Shown here one piece after another: positions 22,146 to 32,579 of a stretch of 64,000 nt of DNA. Within the stretch, counting starts at the first letter, position 1. Every line of letters starts with the position of its first letter. The translations under genes and the position numbers were made by a program. The notes under the pieces are model-generated. The model saw nothing but the letters and a program-made list of their open reading frames with translations. It was not told where the DNA came from and ran no database searches. Origin of the DNA: Stomoxys calcitrans (lineage: Eukaryota > Arthropoda > Insecta > Diptera > Muscidae); assembly GCF_963082655.1 (NCBI RefSeq), contig NC_081553.1, positions 33,769,978-33,833,977 on the forward strand, read 5' to 3'.

Positions 22146-22904
22146 ATTATTTCTATCCAATCCCACGCAAACAAAACCCCTTTTGGGGAAATCCTTAAAT
22201 AACAGATGCTGATGCCACTAGCCTAAGTTTCGATGGCATACTCAACTATCCTCAACTATTTGCAATTCTCCTACGTGGCTAATTGGTTTTGAATTTATGA
22301 ACCTGTGTTCAATATTTATGTTTGTCCTCGTCGTCGTCAGCATCGTATAGCAACGGCGACAGTAACGACCATGCAAAAATTGCCAGCAATTCACCAAAAA
22401 AAAGTACTCCAAAGGAAACATGAGGAAAATTCAAAGTTCCAGGTGAACCATGATCATGGATGATGATGGTTTGGATTTCCCCCTGGTTTCTGATCTTTAA
22501 CGTATTTCTTTTGTTTAGTGGTGAGTTACAGATTATATTGTAACGGCGAAACGATATCACTAAACAGCAGCTATAACAGATTATCCAAGTATTTTTGCTG
22601 TTGTTCTTCTGTTCATGGAAAAGTTTCTTTTACGTAGCAGCAGGCGCAGCAGCATCAACAGCAGCACCACTCAAAAACAATCAGCAATATATAACACAAA
22701 TGTGTAATGATAGACAGAAGCGGGTCTCTAAAAACATAGCTAGGGGGGGTTATTTTCTTTTAGTGCAGTATAACCCCGTTGAGACTGGCACACCCAGCTA
22801 TGACTAGTTCGTTGGCTTTTTCTTTCCTCAAAAGGCCCTTATGACCGGAGATTCAAGTGGAAACTTTTCTCAGCAGAAGACTTAATGAAAGTGTTGCGCT
22901 TTGT
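22146..22904. other. unassigned sequence between retrotransposon fragments
   Basis: Includes a CAGCAGGCGCAGCAGCATC trinucleotide-rich stretch (22636-22680). The longest open frames are 70-83 codons without recognisable motifs. It may be the 5' part of a retrotransposon copy or host DNA; I cannot tell which. Confidence 0.35.
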
Positions 22905-23518
22905 TTGTCCTTATCAGATTCCTATACAGCTTCCTTCCTCTTCTCTCATGGCCAACTTCAAAACCTAGACTATCCGATCACTAGATCGGAAAAGGAGCAC
23001 TCGGTGGAGACTTTCTAGACTGAGACTTTTAACGAGTCACTATTCGCTACAAGCATAATGTCTATAACCTGTTCCCTGATCCGGCTGTAGAACTTTGGGT
23101 GTCTTCCCTGTTGCAGTTAACCAAGTTCGTGGATAACATGGAATCAAAAAGTAACTCATCTCTTTCGTTTGTATCCGTTTTACCCAAAAGATCGTAGTGT
23201 GCATTGGCATCGCCTCCAAGTATAAGGTCATGTCCCTTGGCATAGCACCGTACGACCAAAACCCGGACCACATCTGACGGAGGGTTATCATTTTCCTATG
23301 GCAGATACATGGATGCCATGATCTGTAGTGGTATACCTGACCTCTCCAAGGCTATTACCACCAAATCTTCATTGCTGGAACAAGCTATACTTGCTACGAT
23401 ACAACTTCTAATCTTGCCTACCGTCGGGGGAGAGATGACTTGTCATTGCGTGATCTGAGTCCTCGAACTTTGCTTCTCGTTATCTTGATTCCTGAAGCAG
23501 GGTCATATCTGTACCATC
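22905..23518 (-). pseudogene. non-LTR retrotransposon endonuclease, copy 2
   Basis: This repeats the DNA of 20.74-21.27 kb at clear but imperfect identity (for example GGAAAAGGAGCA..CGGTGGAGAC and ATAAGGTCATGTCCCTTGGC). The endonuclease active-site region is better preserved here: AKGHDLILGGDANAHYDLLG and then TNERDELLFDSMLSTNLVNC (minus strand, about 23095-23240). The tryptophan expected in the DANAHH..WG motif is not kept (DLLG). The N-terminal end is interrupted at 23518 by a SINE and resumes at 24711 after an 11-bp target duplication. Non-functional. Confidence 0.8.
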
Positions 23519-24710
23519 AAAAAATTGCAAATTTTGCCCATGAACATTCCACTAAGCAACAGGGGAAAACTTCTCACATATCAATGAGTGCAGTCCGATT
23601 CAAGTTTAAGCTCAATTATAAGGAGCCTCCCTTTTATAGCCGAGTCCGAACGGCTTGCCACAGTGCGGCGCCTCTTTTGAGGGAAGTTTTACATGGCATA
23701 GTACCTCACAAATGTCGCCGGCACTATGAGGGGAAAACCACCGCTGAACATTTTTATACCCTCCACCATAGGATGGGGGGTATACTAATTTCGTCATTCT
23801 GTTTGTAACTACCCGAAATATTCATCTGAGACCCCATAAAGTATATATATTCTTAATCGTCGCGACATTTTATGTCGATCTAGCTATGTCCGTCCGTCTG
23901 TCCTTCCGTCCGTCTGTCTGTCGAAAGCACGCTTACTTCCGAAGGAGTAAAGCTAGCCGCTTGAAATTTCGCACAAATACTTTTTATTAGTGTAGGTCGG
24001 TTGGCATTGTAAATGGGCCATATCGGTCCATGTTTTGATATAGCTGCCATATAAACCGATCTTGGGTCTTGACTTCTTGAGCCTCTAGAGAGCGCAATTC
24101 TAATCCGATTTGACTGAAATTTTGCACATAGTGTTTTACTATCACTTCTAACTACTGTGCCAAGTATGGTTCAAATCGGTTTTTAACCTGGTATAGCTGC
24201 CATATAAACCGATCTGGGATCTTGACTTCTTGAGCCTCTAGAGGTCGCAAATATTATCCGATTTGCCTGAAATTTTGTGCGACGGATCCTCTCATGACCA
24301 TCAACATACGTGTTTATTATGGTCTTAATCGGTCTATAGCCCGATACAGCTCCCATATAAATCGATCTCTCTATTTTATTTCTTGAGCCCCCAAAGGACG
24401 CAATTCTTATTCGAATTGGCTGACATTTTACACAGGTCTCCAACATATAATTTAATTGTGGTCTAAAACGGATCATATCTTGATATCGCTCTAATAGCAA
24501 GGCAAATCTTTTTTATATAATTTTTTGCCTAAGAAGGGATGCCGGGAAAAGAACTCGACAAATGCGCTCCATGGTGGAGGGCATATAAGATTCGGCCCGG
24601 CCGAACTTTGCACGCTTTCACTTGTTTTTGATGGTCTTGCCAGGATTCGAACCCAGGCGTTCAACTCCATAGGCGGCCATGCTAACCTCTGCGCTACGGT
24701 GGCCTCCAGG
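23519..24710 (-). mobile_element. SINE split by a family A element
   Basis: One minus-strand SINE in two parts. The head lies at 24625-24710, with B-box GGTTCGAATCC (complement of 24643-24653) and an A-box-like TAGCGCAGAGG. The body and tail lie at 23519-23755, with an A-rich 3' end. It is flanked by the 11-bp duplication TCTGTACCATC at 23508-23518 and 24711-24721, so it inserted as a retrotransposed unit into the endonuclease fragment. A family A element has since landed in its A/T-run. With that removed the SINE is about 320 bp, close to the 326-bp copy at 43.9 kb. Confidence 0.88.
23756..24624 (+). mobile_element. family A (Helentron-like) element, complete, inside a SINE
   Basis: The cleanest definition of the element's ends in this window. 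TTTTT (23751-23755) precedes ATACCCTCCACCATAGGATG, and GCTTTCACTTG is followed by TTTTT (24625-24629). Both flanks are the interrupted SINE. The element has the conserved head, a GTCCGTCCGTCTGTC tract, only three to four 153-bp monomers, the right subterminal repeat (CCATGGTGGAGGGCATAT) and the hairpin TTCGGCCCGGCCGAA. It shows that this family moves as a discrete unit and targets T/A runs. Confidence 0.92.
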
Positions 24711-24845
24711 TCTGTACCATCTCTCCCCATAATTCTTGTTTGTTTGGATTCTTGTTCTTGTTTGTTTGGACGCCCTACCTCAAAACCTGAATCCTGAACC
24801 AGGTTCATGTCTGTACCATCTCTTCCCATAATTCTTGTTTTTTTT
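24711..24845 (-). pseudogene. endonuclease N-terminal remnant, duplicated
   Basis: This is the continuation of the retrotransposon beyond the SINE target duplication. TCTGTACCATCTCT.CCCATA occurs twice, 100 bp apart (24711 and 24811). Minus-strand reading gives IMGRDGTDMNLVQDSGF, resembling the endonuclease start (ARYGIDMAMVQ) of the copy near 21.3 kb. It ends in a T-run, where family X sequence begins. Confidence 0.55.
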
Positions 24846-25135
24846 TTATTGTGGATAGACTCAAAAATGAGTGAATGGATTTTAATGTAATTTTCACAGT
24901 TGGTAGAGTGAAAATAGCTTACTTCATTTTGTGATATTGGTGAGGGGGCGGACCTTCCCCCTAACCACATTAAAAAAAAAAACTCTAGATCTTGGAGATG
25001 ATTGCACCAATTTAAGTGAAATAGTGTTTGGTAATCCAAGAACACAAAATTGGTATAAAACTTTTGAATCAAATAACTTTGAGGGACGCCTTACGCCAAA
25101 ACCAACCCAAACGGAAATATATACCTAGCTAGCGC
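24846..25135 (+). repeat. family X 5' fragment
   Basis: Contains the family's leading block in diverged form: GATAGACTCAAAAATGAGTG, ATTTTCACAGTTGG, GGGGGCGGACCTTCCCCCTA. Compare 32625-32765. It lacks the ~130-bp monomer array and the 3' end. Confidence 0.6.
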
Positions 25136-25511
25136 CTCAGCTCTAACCAGATATCTCATACGGCATATATTTTACAAGTTTTTTTCGGTTATATCCCACT
25201 GTGCGGCGGGGGAATCGTCTACGACGCTTTGACTTGCCAATACGCGATCATAGTTTTCATCGACAAGATTCGTGGAAGATTATTTGGCGAATGAAAATAT
25301 TTGCGGGGGTGCGACTATACTTCCGTATTGACATAAACCAGAGCAATATCGGAAATGAGCCCACTCCATGCTCTGGTTACACCTCACCGACCGATAATGG
25401 AGGAGGTTCTGGTCAACTGAAAAGAATCGGGGTCCGGGCTTTTTTTCAATACCGCCACGCATCAGAAGCGTGCGGAGAAGGCATTCAAGGATGTGCGTCT
25501 CCCATGATAAA
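25136..25511. other. unassigned sequence
   Basis: Locally GC-richer than its surroundings (for example GTGCGGCGGGGGAATCG near 25200). Open frames of 109 (plus) and 60 (minus) codons overlap but neither carries a motif I recognise. It lies between a family X fragment and a family B element. Confidence 0.35.
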
Positions 25512-28389
25512 ACAAGTAAAAAGGTGTTAGTTTCGGCCGGGCCTAACTTTGGATACCCATCACCTCAGGTAAATATGTAAAACATCTTTGGTCAAAATCC
25601 GGTGAAAAATACATACCTTATGCCCCATAGCAGCTATATCGAAATATATCCGATTAGGACCAAATACTAACAAGTACAAGTCATTGTTTAATTGTGTTTA
25701 ACAAAATATTGGTCTTTTTAGTAGCTATTGTATATCTAAAAATAAAACGATCTGAACCATATACGACACGAATGTCGAATAGCCTAATATAAGTCACTGT
25801 GTCAAATTGCAGTGAAATCAGGTTATAAATGCGCCTTTTATGGGCCAAGACTTTAAATCGAGAGATCGGTCTATATGGTAGCTGTATTCAATTCTGGACC
25901 GATCTGACCCAAATTGAAGAAGGCGGTTGAAGGACACAACAGAACGCACTGTCTCAAATTTCGGCGACATCGGACAATGAATGCGGCTTTTATGGGCCCA
26001 AAACCTTAAATCGAGAGATCGGTCCATACGGCAGCTATATCCAAATCTGGACGGATTTGGGCCAATTTGCAGAAAAATTTCGAAGGCCCTTACACAACTC
26101 ACTGTCCCAAATTTCGGCGAAATCGGACAATAAATGCGACTTTTATGGCCCAAAACCCTAAATCGAGACATCCATCTATAGGGCAGCTATATCCAAATTT
26201 GAACCGATCTGAGCCAAATTGAAGAAGGCTGTCGAATTCCGGTCACATCGGATAATAAATGCGCCTTTTATGGGTTCAAAACCTTAAATCTAGAAATCGG
26301 TCTATATGGCAGCTAAATCCAAATCTGAACCGATCTGTGCCATATTGCAGAAGTATGTCGAGGGGATTAATTTAACTCACTGTCCCAAATTTCGGCGACA
26401 TTGCACATTAAATACGCCTTTTATGGGCCCAAAGCCTTTAATCGACAGATCGGTCTGTACGGCAGCTGTATCCAAATGTGGGCCGATCTGGACCAAATTG
26501 AAGAAGGATGTCGAAGGACCTAATACAAATCACTGTACCAAATTTTGGCAAAATCGGACAATAAATGCGCCTTTTATGAGCGCAAGATCTTAAATCGAGA
26601 GATCGGTCTATATGGCAGCTATATCCAAATCTGGACGGATTTGGGCCAAGTTGCAGAAAAATGTCGAACGGCCTAACACAACTCACTGTCCCAAATGTCG
26701 ACAACATCGGACAATAAATGCGCCTTTTATGGCTCAAAACCTTAAATCGAGAGATCGGTCTATATGGCAGCTATATCCAAATCTGAACCGATCTGGGCCA
26801 AATTGAAGAAGGCTGTCGAATTCCGGCGACATGCGACAATAAATGCACCTTTAATGGGTTCAAAACCTTAAATCTAGATATCGGTCTATATGGCAGCTAT
26901 ATCCAAATCTGGACCGATCTAGACCAAATTGCAGAATTATGTCGAGGGGTTTAACTTAACTCACTGTCCCAAATTTCGGCGACATTGGACAATAAATGCG
27001 CCTTTTATGGCGCACAAAACCTAAAGCCGAGAGATCGGTCTATATGGCGGCTATATTCAAATCAGGACCGATCTGTGCGATAATGCAAAAGTATGTCAAG
27101 GCGGTTAACTTAACTCACTGTTCCAAATTTCGGCGACATCGGACAGTAAATGCGCCTTTTATGGGCTTAAGACCCTAAATCGGAGCATCGGTCTATATGA
27201 CAGCTATCTCGAAATCTGGACCGATCTGAACCAAATTGAAGAAGGATATTTAAGGGCCTAACACAACTCACTGTCCCAAATTTCAGCAAAATCGGATAAT
27301 AAATTTAGCTTTTATAGGCCTAAGACCCTAAATCGGAGGATCGGTCTATATGGCAGCTATATCCAAATGTAAACCGATCTGAGCCAAATTGACGAAGGAT
27401 GTTGAAAGGCCTAACACAACTTACTGTCCCAAATTTCAGCAAGATCGGATAATAAAAGTGGCTTTTATTGCCATAGACCCTAAATTGGAGGTCAATTGGA
27501 GGATCGGTCTATATGGCAGCTATATCCAGATCTGAACCGATCTGAGCCATATTAACGAAGAATGTTGAAAGGCCTAACACAACTCACTGTCCCAAATTTC
27601 AGCAAAATCGGATAATAAATGTAGCTTTTATGGGCCTAAGACCCTAAATTGAAGGATCGGTCTATATGGCAGCTATATCCAAATCTGAACCGATCTGAGC
27701 CATATTAACGGAAGCTGTCGAAGGGCCTAAGAAAACTCACTGTTCCAAATTTCAGCTAAATCGGATACTAAATGTAACTTTTATTGGCCTAAGACCCCAA
27801 ATCGGCCGATCGGTCTATATGGGGGCTATATCAAGATATAGTCCGATGTAGCCCATCTTCGAACTTAACCTGCTTATGGACAAAAAAAGAATCTGTGCAA
27901 AGTTTCAGCTCAATATCTCTGTTTTTGAAGACTGTAGCGTGATTTCAACAGACAGACGGACGGACATATCTAAAGGGTGATTTTTTTGAGGTTAGGATTT
28001 TCATGCATTAGTATTTGACAGATCACGTGGGATTTCAGACATGGTGTCAAAGAGAAAGATGCTCAGTATGCTTTGACATTTCATCATGAATAGACTTACT
28101 AACGAGCAACGCTTGCAAATCATTGAATTTTATTACCAAAATCAGTGTTCGGTTCGAAATGTGTTCAAATTTTGACAAATTTTGTTCAGCGATGAGGCTC
28201 ATTTCTGGTGATCTGTCAAATACTAATGCATGAAAATCCTAACCTCAAAAAAATCACCCTTTAGATGATCTTAGATTTTTACGCTCATCAAGAATATATA
28301 TACTTTATAGGGTCGGATATGGATATTTCGATGTGTTGCAAACGGAATGACAAAATGAATATACCCCCATCCTTCGGTGGTGGGTATAA
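25512..28389 (-). mobile_element. family B (Helentron-like) element, complete
   Basis: Reading the plus strand gives the reverse of the element: ACAAGTAAAAAGGTG, the slightly decayed hairpin TTCGGCCGGGCCTAA, ATACCCATCACCTCAGG, a monomer array with period near 153 bp, and the head (AAGAATATATATACTTTATA, ACCCCCATCCTTCGGTGGTG, GGGTATAAAAA). The subterminal blocks at the two ends are inverted relative to each other. A short mariner-like MITE is nested at 27973-28261. No protein is encoded; the 95-139-codon open frames follow the monomers. Confidence 0.85.
27973..28261 (+). mobile_element. MITE of a second mariner-like family (AAGGGTGA ends), copy 1
   Basis: 289 bp flanked by TA (27971-27972 and 28262-28263), with inverted repeats of about 53 bp starting AAGGGTGATTTTTTTGAGG. 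Inside are an ATG at the start of a transposase N-terminus (MNRLTNEQRLQIIEFYYQNQ) and, after a deletion and an in-frame TGA, a few codons of the catalytic region (ILFSDEAHFW). The same deletion junction occurs in the copy at 28.7 kb. Confidence 0.92.
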
Positions 28390-28598
28390 AAAGGACAAAC
28401 ATGTACATAATGGCTGTCGCCTGTCTATGAAGAACTCCATCGGTTCAATACGGTTTGCACAACCGGCTGCCATGGGATTGAAGTGTAGTTTAAAAATAGA
28501 CTTCAATATCTAACTCGGATAGTTCTTATATTCTCTATATGAGACCTTCTAAGCTTCTTTCGATACCATTCTCAGCTACCCAATATACTCCACAACTA

Positions 28599-29436
28599 TG
28601 GGTTGCACAAAAAGGAATTGCGGATTTTTTAAAAGAAAGTAAATGCATTTTTAATAAAGGGTGATTTTTTTGAGGTTAGGATTTTCATGCATTAGTATTT
28701 GACAGATCACGTGGGATTTCAGACATGGTGTCAAAGAGAAAGATGCTCAGTATGCTTTGACATTTCATCATGAATAGACTTACTAACGAGCAACGCTTGC
28801 AAATCATTGAATTTTATTACCAAAATCAGTGTTCGGTTCGAAATGTGTTCAAATTTTGACAAATTTTGTTCAACGATGAGGCTCATTTCTGGTTGAATGG
28901 CTACGTAAATAAGCAAAATTGCCGCATTTGGAGTGAAGAGCAACCAGAAGCCGTTCAAGAACTGCCCATGCATCCCGAAAAATGCACTGTTTGGTGTGGT
29001 TTGTACGCTGGTGGAATCATTGGACCGTATTTTTTCAAAGATGCTGTTGGACGCAACGTTACGGTGAATGAACACATTTCGAACCGAACACTGATTTTGG
29101 TAATAAAATTCAATGATTTGCAAGCGTTGCTCGTTAGTAAGTCTATTCATGATGAAATGTCAAAGCATACTGAGCATCTTTCTCTTTGACACCATGTCTG
29201 AAATCCCACGTGATCTGTCAAATACTAATGCATGAAAATCCTAACCTCAAAAAAATCACCCTTTAAAACTTAGAATGAACTTTAATCAAATATACTTTTT
29301 TTACACTTTTTTTCTAAAGCACAGCACAGCTGATAACTGACAGAAGAAAGAATCCAATTACAGAGTCACAAGCTGTGAAAAAATTTGTCAACGCCGACTA
29401 TATGAAAAATCCGCAATTACTTTTTGGGCAACCCAA
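28599..29436 (-). mobile_element. mariner-derived MITE, copy 3, split by another transposon
   Basis: The left part (28599-28656) and right part (29264-29436) together rebuild a MITE of about 230 bp like the copies at 10.5 and 15.4 kb. It is flanked by TA at 28597-28598 and 29437-29438. The left terminus has lost one T (TGGGTTGCACAAAAAGG). A 607-bp element of another family sits inside, at a TA. Confidence 0.92.
28657..29263 (+). mobile_element. fold-back element of the AAGGGTGA mariner-like family, copy 2
   Basis: Flanked by TA (28655-28656, 29264-29265). Unlike the 289-bp copy, it has 194-bp arms: 28657-28850 is inverted at 29070-29263. The arm includes the transposase start (MNRLTNEQRLQIIEFYYQNQ) in both orientations. 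The 219-bp centre encodes part of the transposase core on the plus strand (FNDEAHFWLNGYVNKQNCRI, then MHPEKCTVWCGLYAGGIIGP), following an in-frame TGA. The second and third catalytic Asp regions are missing, so it is non-autonomous. Confidence 0.93.
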
Positions 29437-29438
29437 TA

Positions 29439-30777
29439 CAACCGGAGGCATTCAGTAAATCTGGCACAACTTTTTTATTCTGTCCCCCACTCATAGTTTT
29501 CTCTCCATCCGCCACTGCACGTTACAACCAACGTTCACTGTAGTCTTATGGGCATAGCTTCATAATTGGCTTTCAATTTGCAGCAAATTGTTGCAAAAGC
29601 CACGACTACAATATTACCACCAACTACAGCAACGTACATTGTTGGAAAATTATTTTCTTGTTGTTTTCAGATTTTTTGCTCTTTGCAACATGGGTATTCT
29701 TAGATTACGAGAGGATAATAGACCACTCTACAAGCAATCTTCCACAGATTCATTGCTGCATATTCGTTACAGATGATTATATTTTTGTTCAAGTCAATAA
29801 TCAAAAAAAAAAAAAAACCAAAATACACCCTGACAATATTGGTCGATTTAAGTTACGAATGGGGAATTAAACAAAATGAAAAACTTGCAGAAATAATTAC
29901 TGAGCATAAGGGCAAAGTTGTAAATTAAGGCTGTAAACCTTTCATTACATAAATATGGCAAAACTTTAACAGATTCAATGAAACTTAGAATGTTGCCCAC
30001 AAATCATATGGATAACTGAAAAGCGAAATACAAGATAAGCTTAGCCGCACTGGCCCTTATGTCTGGGATCAAAAAATAAATTGGGCCGTTCCTTAAAATT
30101 GTCTCATTGTGTAGCATTTATACATAAAAATGTGACAAAATGTCATTTCGTATTTAAATCTAAGTTGACCTTAAGTCGTTTGTTGACTGCATGAAAAACA
30201 GCCTGTTTCGATTCGATTATGGGACATATGCGATAGATTATGGCAAAACATTTCTACGAATTTTGTCAACACCAAAAGGACCACTGCAAACAATAGGGAG
30301 CAAACTGGTATCACAAGACACATCGAACAATAAGAGAACAGTGTGAACAACAACACTATCAACACCATCTATAAAAGCAAAGGTGATAAAAGCAAACTAG
30401 AAAAACAATTCATGAAGGAGAGTCTATGACTGAAGGTGGTGGTAATCGTGTGCAATGAGTCGAGGGTAAATCATGCCAATCTGAATATGGGCGATAAAAT
30501 GAATGGATTTGCTGTTCATAGGGATTTCTTCAAGGGAGGAGAAGCTGGAAGATTTGGTGGAGAAAAAGTTTAAGGTTAGGTTAGGTTGGAGAGGCAGATA
30601 TCAAAACATTGTCTGAGGCCCTATAGGGCTCATTGGGATTCCTTGATATACTCTTTAGTTCCCTCTACTTAAGACGGTCCGTGAACGCACCTTCTCCTAC
30701 CATTTAGACGACGATGTCCTCTTAGTGCCTAAAAGAAGAAAGATCCAAATATAATTGTTCCACTCTTCTTATATATA
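29439..30777. other. AT-rich sequence with no recognised gene
   Basis: Mostly single-copy-looking. A short AAGGTTAGGTTAGGTTGG run lies at 30571-30589, followed by sequence that looks like a dispersed repeat (GGAGAGGCAGATATC, CTGAGGCCCTATAGGGC). No supported coding region. Confidence 0.4.
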
Positions 30778-32576
30778 ACAAGAAAAAGCGTGCTAAGTTC
30801 GGCCGAGCCGAATCTTATATACCCTCCACCATGGATCGCATTTGTCGAGTTCTTTTCCCGGCATCTCTTCTTAGGCAAAACAGAATATAAGAAAAGATTT
30901 GCTCTGCTATTAGAGTGATATCAAGATATGGTCCGCTTTGGACCACAATTAAATTATATGTTAGAGACCTGTGTAAAATGTCAGCCAATTCGAATAAGAA
31001 TTGCGCCCTTTGGGGACTCAAGAAGTTAAATAGAGAGATCGATTTATACGGGAGCTGTATCAGGCTATAGACCGATTTAGACCATAACAAACACGTATGT
31101 TGATGGTCATGAGAGAATCCGTCGTACAAAATTTCAGGCAAATCGGATAATAATTGCGACCTCTAGAGGCTCAAGAAGTCAAGTCCCCAGATCGGTTTAT
31201 ATGGCAGCTATATCAGGTTATTAACCGATTTGAACCATAGTTGGCACAAATGTTTGGTATCATAACAAAATACTACGTGAAAAAATTCATTCAAATCGGA
31301 TAAGAATTGCGCCTTCTAGTCACTCAAGAAGTCAAGACCCACGATCGGTTTATATGGCAGCTATATCAGGTTATTGACCGATTTGAACCATACTTGGCAC
31401 AGTTGTTGGATATCATAACAAAACACGTCGTGCAAAATTTCATTGCAATCGGATAAGAATTGCGCACTCTAGAGGCTCAAGAAGTCAAGACCCAAGATCG
31501 GTTTATATGACAGCTATGTCAGGTTATGGACCTATCTGAACCATACTCAGCACAGTTGTTGGATATCATAACAAAACACGTCGTGCAAAATTTCATTGCA
31601 ATCGGATAAGAATTGCGCACTCTAGAGGCTCAAGAAGTCAAGACCCAAGATCGGTTTATATGGCAGCTATATCAGGTTATAAACCGATCTGAACCATACT
31701 CATCACAGTTGTTGGATATCATAACAAAACACGTCGTGCAAAATTTCATTCCAATCGGATAAGAATTGCGCACTCTAGAGGCTCAAGAAGTCAAGTCCCA
31801 AGATCGGTTTATATGACAGCTATATCAGGTTATGGACCTATCTGAACCATACTTGGCACAGTTATTGGATATCATAACAAAACACGTCGTGCAATATTTC
31901 ATTGCAATCGGATAAGAATTGCGCACTCTAGAGGCTCAAGAAGTCAAGACCCAAGATCGGTTTATATGGCAGCTATATCAGGTTATGAACCGATTTTAAC
32001 CAAAGTTGGCACAAATGTTGGGTATCATAACAAAATATTACGTGAAAAAATTCATTCAAATCGGATAAGTATTGCGCCTTCTAGACACTCAAGAAGTCAA
32101 GACCCAAGATCGGTTTATATGGCAGCTATATCAGGTTATGAACCGTTTTAAACCATACTTGGCACAGTTGTTGGATATCATAACAAAACACATCGTGCAA
32201 AATTTCATTTCAATCGGATAAGAATTACGCACTCTAGAGGCTCAAGAAGTCAAGACCCAAGATCTGTTTATATGGCAGCTATATCAAAACATGGGCCGAT
32301 ATGGCCCATTTACAATACCAACCGACCTACACTAATAAGAAGTGTTTGTGCAAAATTTAAAGCGGCTAGCTTTACTCCTTCGGAAGTTAGCGTGCTTTCG
32401 ACAGACAGACGGACGGACGGACGGACGGACAGACGGACGGACATGGCTAGATCGCCATAAAATGTCACGACGATCAAGAATATATATACTTTATGGGGTC
32501 TCAGACGAATATTTCGAGTAGTTACAAACAGAATGACGAAATTAGTATACCCCCCATCCTATGGTGGAGGGTATAA
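30778..32576 (-). mobile_element. family A (Helentron-like) element, complete
   Basis: In plus-strand order: ACAAGAAAAAGCGTGCTAAG, hairpin-like TTCGGCCGAGCCGAA, ATACCCTCCACCATGGATCG, about nine 153-bp monomers, the ACGG tetranucleotide tract at 32396-32444, the head ATATATACTTTATGGGGTCT and CATCCTATGGTGGAGGGTAT followed by A's. The two subterminal blocks ATACCCTCCACCAT are inverted copies. Family X begins 4 bp after its 5' end. Confidence 0.9.
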
Positions 32577-32579
32577 AAA

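Noticed and set aside
22595..22807. Coding exon with a CAG-rich (Gln/Ala) stretch
   Set aside because: The open frame is short, has no splice-consistent partner that I can see, and trinucleotide-rich DNA is common in fly non-coding sequence.
24491..25072. 193-codon minus-strand open frame
   Set aside because: It reads through a family X fragment, endonuclease remnants, the SINE head and a family A end; a chance fusion of unrelated repeats.
28731..29150. 139-codon minus-strand open frame starting MNRLTNEQRL
   Set aside because: It is the inverted arm of the fold-back element running into antisense of the transposase core; not a gene.
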